Origin: Lachnospiraceae bacterium | GTDB lineage: Bacteria > Bacillota > Clostridia > Lachnospirales > Lachnospiraceae | Reading direction: 5' to 3' | NCBI GenBank assembly: GCA_900764225.1 | Contig: CAAFNG010000095.1 | Span: 1-13,427, forward strand | Length of the DNA stretch: 13,427 bases | Part shown: positions 6,665-13,427 of the stretch, one piece after another | Layout: every line of letters begins with the position of its first letter | Numbering within the stretch: the stretch's first letter is position 1 | Notes under the pieces: generated by a model | Seen by the model: the letters and a program-made list of their open reading frames with translations, nothing else | What the model was told of the DNA's origin: nothing | Databases searched by the model: none | Made by a program: the position numbers and the translations under genes

Positions 6665-7282
6665 GTGAAAATTCAGAAAGTAACAGATCCGGCTTTCCGC
6701 AAATACGGAAAAGTTCTGGAGGGATACAATTTCAGTGCACTTCTGAAAGAAATGAAGCATACACCGGTTCCGGAAGATGTTGTGTATGTACCGTCTGTTG
6801 AGGAGCTTGAGGCACTTGATGTGGAAAAAGATCTCAGAAACAGAGCTTTCGGTGGATTACCGATCGAGATCGGATACTGCAACGGTCATAACAAGAAACT
6901 GAATGCGGTAGAATATCACCGTAATTCCGAGATTAATGTGGCAGTAACAGATCTGGTATTACTGATCGGCCATCAGCAGGATATCGAACCGGATTTTACA
7001 TATGACACATCAAAGATCGAGGCATTCCTTGTACCGGCAGGAACAGGAATCGAGGTTTACGCCACAACACTTCACTATGCACCATGTCATGTGAATGAGA
7101 GCGGTTTCCAGTGTGTAGTAGTTCTTCCGAGAGGAACCAACACAGATATTGATTTCCCAATGCCAAAGGATGGCGAGGACGGACTGATGACAGCCAAGAA
7201 TAAATGGCTCATCGCACATGAGGATGCGAAGATCGAAGGTGCGTTTAACGGCCTGAAGGGTGAGAACATCACTATCGGCTGA
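6665..7282 (+). CDS. DUF4867 family protein, ureidoglycolate-lyase-like cupin
   Basis: A 205-residue protein that I recognise as DUF4867-like. Its opening (KVTDPAFRKYGKVLEGY) and its AFLVPAGTGIEVYATTLHYAPC block resemble the ureidoglycolate lyase cupin fold. Candidate metal or substrate ligands are H85 and E89 in EYHRNSE, plus H137 and H142 in LHYAPCH. The start is a GTG at 6665, eight bases after AAGGAGG (6650-6656). An ATG at 6551 in the same frame is rejected because it would translate through the terminator. It lies 81 bases upstream of the isomerase, probably in one transcript. The context suggests a sugar-linked job such as anomer conversion, lactone or acyl handling, or sensing. No reaction is known to me. 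No signal peptide or membrane segment is seen. Confidence 0.8.
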   Translation: MKIQKVTDPAFRKYGKVLEGYNFSALLKEMKHTPVPEDVVYVPSVEELEALDVEKDLRNRAFGGLPIEIGYCNGHNKKLNAVEYHRNSEINVAVTDLVLLIGHQQDIEPDFTYDTSKIEAFLVPAGTGIEVYATTLHYAPCHVNESGFQCVVVLPRGTNTDIDFPMPKDGEDGLMTAKNKWLIAHEDAKIEGAFNGLKGENITIG

Positions 7283-7319
7283 GAAAACTGACGCGTTATC
7301 TATATAAGAAAAATAATTA

Positions 7320-7338
7320 CGCCCGGAAGATAAGGGCG
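7320..7338 (+). repeat. Short hairpin in the leader of the isomerase gene
   Basis: CGCCC (7320-7324) and GGGCG (7334-7338) can form a five-base-pair GC stem with a 9-base loop, ending 10 bases before the AAGGAG ribosome binding site at 7349-7354. No proper T run follows, so it is not a clear terminator. It may shape processing or stability of the isomerase mRNA. Confidence 0.35.
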
Positions 7339-7363
7339 CCTTTCAGAAAAGGAGAATAAGATC

Positions 7364-8848
7364 ATGAACAACATGCCAGAAGTTAAAGTTGGAATCGTTG
7401 CAGTCAGCAGAGACTGCTTCCCGGAAAGTCTTTCCGTAAACAGAAGAAAAGCTCTTGTAGATGCTTACACAAAGAAATACGATGCAAAAGATATCTATGA
7501 GTGTCCGGTCTGTATCGTAGAGAGCGAGATCCATATGGTTCAGGCTCTTGAGGATATCAAAAAAGCAGGATGTAATGCACTTTGCGTATACCTTGGAAAC
7601 TTCGGACCTGAGATCTCCGAGACTCTTCTTGCAAAACATTTCGAGGGACCGAAGATGTTCATCGCAGCAGCTGAGGAGACACAGGACAATCTCTGCCAGG
7701 GTCGTGGAGATGCTTACTGTGGTATGCTTAACGCAAGTTACAACCTGCAGCTTCGTAATGTAAAAGCTTATATTCCGGAGTATCCGGTAGGTGACGCAGA
7801 GGACTGTGCAGATATGATCCATGACTTCCTTCCGATCGCAAAAGCAATCGAGGGACTTAGCAACTTAAAGATCATCAGCTTCGGACCGCGTCCTACAAAC
7901 TTCCTTGCATGTAATGCACCGATCAAACAGCTTTACAACCTTGGCGTTGAAATCGAGGAGAACTCTGAGCTGGATCTTTTCGAGGCATTTAACAACCATG
8001 CAGGTGACGAGAGAATTCCTGAGATCGTAAAAGAGATGGAAGAGGAGCTTGGTGCCGGAAACAAGAAACCGGAGATCCTTCCGAAACTTGCACAGTATGA
8101 GCTGACTCTGAAAGACTGGGTAAGAGATCACAAGGGATATCGTAAATATGTAACTCTGACAGGAAAATGCTGGCCGGCATTCCAGACACAGTTCGGATTC
8201 GTTCCATGTTATGTAAACAGCCGTCTGACAGCACAGGGAATTCCTGTATCCTGCGAGGTTGATATCTATGGTACATTAAGTGAGTTCATCGGACAGGTAG
8301 TAAGTGATGATATCGTTACTCTGCTTGACATCAACAACTCCGTACCGAAGGATATGTACAAAGAATCCATCGAAGGAAAATTCGATTACACACTGAAAGA
8401 TACATTCATGGGATTCCACTGTGGAAACGCAGCTTCCAGCAAACTTTCCTTCTGTGAGATGAAATATCAGATGATCATGGCAAGATCTCTTCCAATCGAG
8501 GTTACCAACGGTACTCTTGAGGGAGATATCAAACCTGGAGATATCACATTCTACCGTCTGCAGAGCACCGCTGACAACAAGCTTCGTGCATACATCGCAC
8601 AGGGCGAGGTTCTTCCTGTTGCAACACGTTCCTTCGGTGCAATCGGTGTATTCGCAATTCCGGAGATGGGACGTTTCTACCGTCACGTGCTGATCGAGGG
8701 AGGCTTCCCGCATCACGGAGCCGTTGCATTCGGACATCACGGAAAAGCTCTCTATGAGGTATTCAAATACATCGGTGTTCCGGTTGATGAGATCGGTTAC
8801 AACCAGCCGGCAGGCGTAAGATATCCGACAGAGAATCCATGGGGATAA
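7364..8848 (+). CDS. L-fucose/L-arabinose isomerase family protein
   Basis: A 494-residue cytoplasmic aldose-ketose isomerase of the FucI/AraA superfamily. Probable manganese ligands are E298 in SCEVDIYG and D322 in LLDINN. Their spacing of 24 equals that of E337 and D361 in E. coli FucI, as I recall it. A His in the FPHHGAVAFGHHG region (450-459) should be the third ligand. It is about 100 residues shorter than classical FucI (near 590), so it belongs to a shorter subgroup whose substrate I cannot assign; L-fucose, D-arabinose, L-rhamnose-like or other pentoses are possible. Codon use is strongly biased (nearly all Ile as ATC), suggesting high expression. The start follows AAGGAG by nine bases. 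It sits between DUF4867 and the FGGY kinase, with a terminator-like hairpin after it. Confidence 0.88.
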   Translation: MNNMPEVKVGIVAVSRDCFPESLSVNRRKALVDAYTKKYDAKDIYECPVCIVESEIHMVQALEDIKKAGCNALCVYLGNFGPEISETLLAKHFEGPKMFIAAAEETQDNLCQGRGDAYCGMLNASYNLQLRNVKAYIPEYPVGDAEDCADMIHDFLPIAKAIEGLSNLKIISFGPRPTNFLACNAPIKQLYNLGVEIEENSELDLFEAFNNHAGDERIPEIVKEMEEELGAGNKKPEILPKLAQYELTLKDWVRDHKGYRKYVTLTGKCWPAFQTQFGFVPCYVNSRLTAQGIPVSCEVDIYGTLSEFIGQVVSDDIVTLLDINNSVPKDMYKESIEGKFDYTLKDTFMGFHCGNAASSKLSFCEMKYQMIMARSLPIEVTNGTLEGDIKPGDITFYRLQSTADNKLRAYIAQGEVLPVATRSFGAIGVFAIPEMGRFYRHVLIEGGFPHHGAVAFGHHGKALYEVFKYIGVPVDEIGYNQPAGVRYPTENPWG

Positions 8849-8875
8849 TCAGATAACAAAATCATAAATGATCCG

Positions 8876-8935
8876 GAAGCCGCGAGCTCTCAGGCGTGCA
8901 GATACTGCAAACTGAGAGTTGCGGCTTTCTTTTTT
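8876..8935 (+). terminator. Terminator-like hairpin between isomerase and kinase
   Basis: AAGCCGC (8877-8883) pairs with GCGGCTT (8921-8927) and CTCTCAG (8887-8893) pairs with CTGAGAG (8912-8918), with a small internal loop and an 18-base apical loop. TCTTTTTT follows. The T run ends three bases before the kinase AGGAGG site (8938-8943). It looks like an intrinsic terminator or attenuator inside the operon. Confidence 0.85.
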
Positions 8936-8952
8936 ACAGGAGGAAATGAATT

Positions 8953-10410
8953 ATGTATTATATCGGCGTTGATCTCGGAACTTCCGCAGTAAAGCTTCTT
9001 CTCATGGAAGAGTCCGGAAAGATCTGCAACATCGTATCCAAAGAATATCCGCTGTTTTTCCCGCACCCGGGCTGGTCTGAGCAGAATCCGGAGGACTGGT
9101 TCACACAGAGTATGGAAGGAATCAAAGAGCTTACAGAGGGAATCGACCGCAGTGAGGTAGCCGGAATCGGTTTTGGCGGACAGATGCACGGCCTTGTAAC
9201 TCTTGATAAGGATGACAATGTGATCCGTCCGGCTATCCTCTGGAATGACGGACGTACCGGCGAGGAAACTGAATATCTGAATACAGTTATTGGCAAAGAT
9301 AAGCTTTCCCAGTACACAGCAAACATTGCATTTGCCGGCTTTACTGCACCGAAGATCCTCTGGATACAGAAAAATGAGCCTGAAAATTTCAAAAAAGTTG
9401 TGAAGATCATGCTTCCGAAAGATTATCTGGCATACCGTTTAAGCGGCTCTTTCTGTACAGATGTATCCGATGCTTCCGGTATGCTTCTTCTTGATGTCAA
9501 GAAACGCTGCTGGTCAAAAGAAATGCTTGAGATCTGCCACATTACAGAGGAGCAGCTTCCGAAGCTGTATGAAAGCTGGCAGGTAGTAGGAAACCTGAAA
9601 CCTGAGGTGGCAAAAGAGCTGGGCTTCTCCGAGGATGTAAAGGTTGTAGCCGGCGCAGGTGACAACGCGGCAGCAGCTGTCGGAACAGGAACTGTAGGAG
9701 ACGGTCAGTGCAACATTTCTCTTGGAACATCCGGTACGATCTTTATCTCCAGCAAGGATTTTGGCGTAGATGAGAACAATGCCCTTCATTCTTTCGACCA
9801 TGCAGACGGAAGCTATCACCTTATGGGATGCATGTTAAGCGCAGCTTCCTGTAACAAATGGTGGTCAGAGGAAATCCTTCAAACAAAGGATTTCGCAGCA
9901 GAGCAGGCACCGATCCAGAAGCTTGGCGAGAACCAGGTATTTTTCCTTCCGTATCTTATGGGAGAGAGATCTCCGCATAACAATCCGGATGCAAGAGGTG
10001 TATTCTTCGGAATGTCCATGGATACTACAAGAGCAGACATGACACAGGCTGTTCTGGAAGGCGTTGCCTTCGGCCTTCGTGATTCTCTTGAGGTTGCAAG
10101 AAGCCTTGGAATCAAGATCGAGCGTACCAAGATCTGCGGTGGTGGAGCGAAGAGCCCTCTCTGGAAAAAGATCATCGCCAATGTGATGAACCTGAAGGTT
10201 GATGTTCCGGAGAACGAGGAAGGTCCGTCCATGGGTGGCGCAATGCTGGCAGCAGTAGGCTGCGGTGCATACCCGGATGTAGAGACCATCTGCAAAAAAA
10301 TGGTCAAGGTCGTAGACACTGTAGAGCCGGATCCGGAGCTTGTTGCGAAATATGAGGAGAAATATCAGAAATTCCGCAAGCTGTACCCGGCTATGAAAGA
10401 CCTTTTCTAA
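8953..10410 (+). CDS. xylB: Xylulokinase-like FGGY family carbohydrate kinase
   Basis: A 485-residue sugar kinase that phosphorylates a ketose with ATP in the cytoplasm. The order of motifs fits FGGY kinases: the first phosphate loop GVDLGTSAVK (5-14), the xylulokinase-type GGQMHG (75-80), WNDGRT (97-102), AGAGDNAAAAVG with the likely catalytic base D237, the second phosphate loop SLGTSGT (256-262), and the adenosine motif CGGGAKSPLW (395-404). MHG and NDGRT favour D-xylulose over glycerol or gluconate, but the partner isomerase is FucI-like, so another ketose is possible. The start is preceded by AGGAGG at 8938-8943. The gene follows the isomerase with a terminator-like hairpin between them and ends at a terminator shared with the convergent AraC gene. 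The class is confident; the exact substrate is not. Confidence 0.88.
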   Translation: MYYIGVDLGTSAVKLLLMEESGKICNIVSKEYPLFFPHPGWSEQNPEDWFTQSMEGIKELTEGIDRSEVAGIGFGGQMHGLVTLDKDDNVIRPAILWNDGRTGEETEYLNTVIGKDKLSQYTANIAFAGFTAPKILWIQKNEPENFKKVVKIMLPKDYLAYRLSGSFCTDVSDASGMLLLDVKKRCWSKEMLEICHITEEQLPKLYESWQVVGNLKPEVAKELGFSEDVKVVAGAGDNAAAAVGTGTVGDGQCNISLGTSGTIFISSKDFGVDENNALHSFDHADGSYHLMGCMLSAASCNKWWSEEILQTKDFAAEQAPIQKLGENQVFFLPYLMGERSPHNNPDARGVFFGMSMDTTRADMTQAVLEGVAFGLRDSLEVARSLGIKIERTKICGGGAKSPLWKKIIANVMNLKVDVPENEEGPSMGGAMLAAVGCGAYPDVETICKKMVKVVDTVEPDPELVAKYEEKYQKFRKLYPAMKDLF

Positions 10411-10436
10411 AAGCGAAATAGTGAAATAAAGATAAG

Positions 10437-10484
10437 AAAATCAGGAGCAGATGACCGGGGAAGGATCACTGTTCCTGATTTTTT
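10437..10484. terminator. Terminator of the kinase operon, overlapping the AraC gene end
   Basis: AAAATCAGGAGCAG (10437-10450) pairs with CTGTTCCTGATTTT (10469-10482) with one G-T wobble and an 18-base loop, followed by more T. The 3' arm lies inside the last codons of the convergent AraC gene, whose stop codon is at 10466-10468. On the minus strand the T run is only four bases. Confidence 0.88.
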
Positions 10485-11356
10485 CTGTATTGTCTGGGTG
10501 TACAGCCCTTGATTCTGGTGAATACTTTGGTGTAGTAATTAGAGTCCGAAAAACCGGACAGTAATCCGGCTTCTGTAATGGAACAGGAGGAATCCTCAAG
10601 ATATTCCAGGCTGCGCTCAATGCGGTACTCCTGGATATAACCAAACAGGGTGATGTTCATACATTTTTTGAAAAGGCGGCTGCATTCGCTGGGACTTAAA
10701 TGAATAAGCCGGGCTACATCGTCCAGAAGGATTTTTTCGGAATAATGCTCTGCGATATAGGACATGATCTTTCGGATACGGCGGTAATTCTCCTCATCCT
10801 GCCCGGAAGGGGCAGAAACATCGGAAAGTACATGGGCACACAAAATTTTCCAGAAGTGCTGGAGACAGGCAATGATCTCGAATTCATACATAGGCGTCCG
10901 CTGGCTGTCAAGTTCAATGAGCTTACGGATATCCTCTATAGCTGCATGATGCCACGTGCAGGTAAGATCCAGCGGAACCGCAGAGAGGGAAAAGCTTCGA
11001 AGGACGGGCTCCGTATATTTCTGAAACAGGATACTTCCTGAAAAACCGTAGACCAGTTTGGGGTCAAAGGTGACCGGAATATATTCACAGTCCCGGTTAT
11101 GGTACATATATCCGGCATGAAGAACATTGGCATTGCCAAAAAGTGCCTGGCCTTCCTTAAGGTGAAAGGTGTTCTGGTTGACCTTGTAGAGCATTTCTCC
11201 TTTTTTTATATAGGTGAGCTCGATCTCAGGATGCCAGTGCCACAGAAAGGAGCCGGTTTCATAGCCGGAAAGCCGCTCGTAGCTTACCAGAAACGGGAAT
11301 GCGCTGTCCCCGTGCTTTTTCAGTTCTTTGCCTGCGGTGTCTGTGATGATCTGCAT
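10466..11356 (-). CDS. AraC family transcriptional regulator with N-terminal cupin
   Basis: A 296-residue regulator. The cupin sensor carries HWHPEIELTYI (40-50) and GQALFGNANVLHAGY, the usual sugar-binding arm of AraC proteins. The C-terminal ~100 residues contain two helix-turn-helix motifs: ILLDDVARLIHLSPSECSRLFKK, and SITEAGLLSGFSDSNYYTKVF followed by KGCTPRQYRK. The ribosome binding site on the minus strand is AAAGGAGA, about 7 bases upstream of ATG. It is divergent from the second GH78 gene across a 183-base region with a strong inverted repeat, so it probably controls that gene and possibly the isomerase/kinase operon it faces. It is only distantly similar to the regulator at 5618-6550. 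The effector is presumably a sugar of the rhamnoside pathway. Confidence 0.9.
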   Translation of the reverse strand: MQIITDTAGKELKKHGDSAFPFLVSYERLSGYETGSFLWHWHPEIELTYIKKGEMLYKVNQNTFHLKEGQALFGNANVLHAGYMYHNRDCEYIPVTFDPKLVYGFSGSILFQKYTEPVLRSFSLSAVPLDLTCTWHHAAIEDIRKLIELDSQRTPMYEFEIIACLQHFWKILCAHVLSDVSAPSGQDEENYRRIRKIMSYIAEHYSEKILLDDVARLIHLSPSECSRLFKKCMNITLFGYIQEYRIERSLEYLEDSSCSITEAGLLSGFSDSNYYTKVFTRIKGCTPRQYRKNQEQ

Positions 11357-11410
11357 GAAAGGTCTCCTTTCGATGATATAAACTTATTTTAGCAGAAAGT
11401 GCTTCATAAA

Positions 11411-11439
11411 TCCATGCAATGTGATGATTTGTGCATGGA
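11411..11439. promoter_or_regulatory. Candidate AraC operator: perfect 8-base inverted repeat
   Basis: TCCATGCA (11411-11418) and TGCATGGA (11432-11439) are exact inverted arms whose starts are 21 bases apart, about two helical turns. They lie between the divergent AraC and GH78 genes, 55 bases from the AraC start and 101 from the GH78 start. Downstream, AT-rich TATAAA at 11481-11486 may be the GH78 -10 with no good -35, as expected for an activated promoter. I see nothing else in 11357-11539. Confidence 0.6.
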
Positions 11440-11539
11440 CAGAGGTGCGGAAATAGGATAAGATAATCTGCGACAAATTTTATAAAAAAGGGAAATGTCT
11501 GATTCCGGACGTTTTACGAGCATGATAAAGGAGAAGATT

Positions 11540-13427
11540 ATGAATACATCACATTGGATCTGGTACCCGGGAGATTTTGAGATCTATCATGGAATGCTGC
11601 AGAATTTCAGCAGAGAAGAGAGAGGGTTTATCTGGCCGGCATACTATCATCTGGATGACTGCAGAAAGCATGTGCGTTTTACAAGAGAGTATGACCTGGA
11701 AAAAGAGGAGACAGTTACCGTATACGCAAATTGTCTTGGCTATTACCGCATCAATGATGTGAAAAAGAGATTCGGAGAGCCGGTAGTGTGCGGACCTGGA
11801 AAACAGAAATTCGAGATTTATGCAGGAATGCCTGCAGGTGTTCCGTCTGTCCGCATTGAGGGAGAGACGATCATTTCCGACAGGGGATGGATGGCAGATG
11901 ATTTTGTCAGCAATCCGGTACCAGTGGGATACAACGAGATCTATACCAGAAGAGAGCAGGATCCGTCCGTCTGGGTATACGATGAAAAAGAATATCTGCC
12001 AACAGAAGTGCACGAGGATGAGACAGGCGTGCTGTTTGTATTCGAGACAGAGCTTACCGCGATCCTGAAAGCGGAATTTCCAGAGGGCTTCCGTGAAATG
12101 ACTTTATGCTACGGAGAGTCTGAGACAGAGGCAAGAGACACGGTGAACTGTTATTACAGCCAGACTTTGCATGCCCCGGAGGATGAAATCATCCGCAGAG
12201 CTTTCCGCTATGTGTTCGTGCCGGACGCACACAAAGATGAGATCAGCATAAAAGCAGTTCATCAGTATGTGGATATTCCGGTTCGTGCAGCATTCTCTTC
12301 TTCCGATGCACTGATCAATAAGATCTGGGATGTAGCGGTGTGGACTTTCCAGCTTTGCAGCGGAATTTTCTTTATTGATGGCGTGAAGCGTGACCGCTGG
12401 ATCTGGTCGGGAGATGCTTACCAGAGCTATTTTGTAAACCAGTACCTGATGTTTGACGAGGACATTAACCGCAGAACTCTCTGGGCTCTCATCGGAAACA
12501 GCCCGATCCGTCAGCACATCAATACCATTGTGGATTATTCTATGTATTGGGTGATCGGAATCCTGAATCATTACCGTATGACCGGCGATGAGGAGTTTGT
12601 AAAAGAAATCTATCCGCGAATGGCAGAGATGATGGATTTCCTTGGCGGACAGCTGGATGAGAACGGTTTTATTGTAGGACGCGAGGGTGACTGGATCTTT
12701 GTGGACTGGGCAGATATGGATAAGACTGGCGCGATCTGTGCAGAGCAGATGCTTCTTGCCATGTGCTACCGGACTATGGCACAGGCTGACGAGCTGGTCA
12801 AGGGTGACGGTTCTGCCTGGGAGAAAAAATATGAGGCACTGACCGCGCAGATCGAGAAATTCTACTGGAACGAAGAGAAAGGCGCATATATCGACAGCTT
12901 CTCTTCCGGAAAAAATAACGTGACACGCCACGCTAATATTTTTGCCATTCTCTTTGGTTTTGCAGATGATGAGCGCAAGGAACTTCTTATGAAAAATGTG
13001 ATCGAAAATGATGAGATTCCGCAGATCACAACCCCATATTTCAAGTTCTATGAGCTTGAGGCAATGTGTGCCATGGGAAGATTCGGGGCAGTGAAAGCCA
13101 TGATGGAGAGTTACTGGGGCGGCATGCTTTCCCAGGGTGCCGTAACCTTCTGGGAGGAGTTTGACCCGGAGAAGAAACCGGAAGAGCAGTACGAAATGTA
13201 CGGAGATCCTTTTGGAAAAAGCTTCTGCCATGCGTGGGCCGCAAGCCCGATCTATCTTCTTGGAAGATATTTTGCAGGAATTTCTCTTACCGATACTGCA
13301 TATAAGAGCTTCGTTGTAAAACCGGAAACAGAGACTTTTGAGACTATGAACTGTACCTTCCCGGTGAAGGGCGGGCTTGTTTCCGTGAAGTGGGATGAAA
13401 AGATGCTGACCGTGGAGAGCTCTGTGG
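11540..13427 (+). CDS. GH78 family alpha-L-rhamnosidase-like protein, 3' end missing
   Basis: An open frame of 629 codons runs off the window end. It begins with the WIWYPGDFE-type opening of GH78 proteins, has N-terminal beta-sandwich domains (about 1-260), then the (alpha/alpha)6 barrel (about 265-575). Motifs are DGVKRDRWIWSGD (D280, D285, D292), FVDWADMDK, TFWEEFDPE with the likely base E539, and FCHAW with H564. The start of the C-terminal beta-sandwich is present (TAYKSFVVKPE, VKGGLVSVKW), so probably only a few tens of residues are lost. D285 sits where characterised enzymes have the acid Glu, as in the first GH78 protein of this window. No signal peptide is seen, so it should act on imported glycosides. 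The start codon follows AAAGGAGA (11527-11534). It is divergent from an AraC regulator that probably activates it. Confidence 0.9.
   Translation, partial: MNTSHWIWYPGDFEIYHGMLQNFSREERGFIWPAYYHLDDCRKHVRFTREYDLEKEETVTVYANCLGYYRINDVKKRFGEPVVCGPGKQKFEIYAGMPAGVPSVRIEGETIISDRGWMADDFVSNPVPVGYNEIYTRREQDPSVWVYDEKEYLPTEVHEDETGVLFVFETELTAILKAEFPEGFREMTLCYGESETEARDTVNCYYSQTLHAPEDEIIRRAFRYVFVPDAHKDEISIKAVHQYVDIPVRAAFSSSDALINKIWDVAVWTFQLCSGIFFIDGVKRDRWIWSGDAYQSYFVNQYLMFDEDINRRTLWALIGNSPIRQHINTIVDYSMYWVIGILNHYRMTGDEEFVKEIYPRMAEMMDFLGGQLDENGFIVGREGDWIFVDWADMDKTGAICAEQMLLAMCYRTMAQADELVKGDGSAWEKKYEALTAQIEKFYWNEEKGAYIDSFSSGKNNVTRHANIFAILFGFADDERKELLMKNVIENDEIPQITTPYFKFYELEAMCAMGRFGAVKAMMESYWGGMLSQGAVTFWEEFDPEKKPEEQYEMYGDPFGKSFCHAWAASPIYLLGRYFAGISLTDTAYKSFVVKPETETFETMNCTFPVKGGLVSVKWDEKMLTVESSV

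Noticed and set aside
12104..13231. Long minus-strand open frame of 375 codons opposite the second GH78 gene
   Set aside because: It is a shadow of the GH78 coding frame: the plus strand has clear GH78 motifs throughout, and the minus product resembles no family and lacks a ribosome binding site.
1..13427. CRISPR array, tRNA, rRNA, integrase or phage genes
   Set aside because: No regularly spaced repeats, no tRNA-like cloverleaf, and no recombinase, transposase or phage proteins were seen on either strand.

Overview
The window is about 13.4 kb of chromosomal-type DNA from a Gram-positive anaerobe, most likely a gut Clostridia of the Lachnospiraceae type. The reasons are strong AGGAGG-type ribosome binding sites, intrinsic terminators with long T runs, a moderate-GC codon style, and the families present: intracellular GH78 proteins, DUF4867, a short FucI-like isomerase, a Clostridia-type YbaK deacylase and cupin-AraC regulators. 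The first 17 bases match the Nextera/Tn5 mosaic end, and the last gene runs off the right edge, so the window is probably one assembled contig with an untrimmed adapter at its left end.

Left part (1-1850): a compact GH78-type alpha-L-rhamnosidase-like gene followed by a strong bidirectional terminator. Middle part (1870-4460): ordinary housekeeping or stress genes. These are a PsiE-family membrane protein (minus), a CrcB fluoride channel (plus), a YbaK/ProX-type aminoacyl-tRNA deacylase (plus) and a membrane-anchored GtrB/DPM1-like glycosyltransferase (minus). Next (4600-6600) is a two-gene operon of a bile acid:sodium symporter (BASS) family transporter and a cupin-AraC regulator, closed by a clear terminator.

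Right part (6603-13427): a sugar-catabolic island. It holds a DUF4867 protein (ureidoglycolate-lyase-like cupin), an L-fucose/L-arabinose isomerase family protein and a xylulokinase-like FGGY kinase, all in one direction. A convergent AraC regulator follows, and divergent from it is a second GH78 gene, truncated by the window end. A perfect 8-bp inverted repeat in the divergent AraC/GH78 intergenic region is a good operator candidate.

The simplest reading is that small plant glycosides enter the cell and are cut by cytoplasmic GH78 enzymes. A released sugar would then be isomerised to a ketose and phosphorylated by the FGGY kinase, with AraC regulators sensing the sugar. No aldolase is present and the kinase looks like xylulokinase, so the product may be a ketopentose phosphate that enters the pentose phosphate pathway directly. 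The true substrate cannot be read from sequence. The least characterised pieces are the DUF4867 protein beside the isomerase, the terminator-like hairpin between isomerase and kinase, and the Asp found in both GH78 proteins where characterised enzymes have the general-acid Glu.
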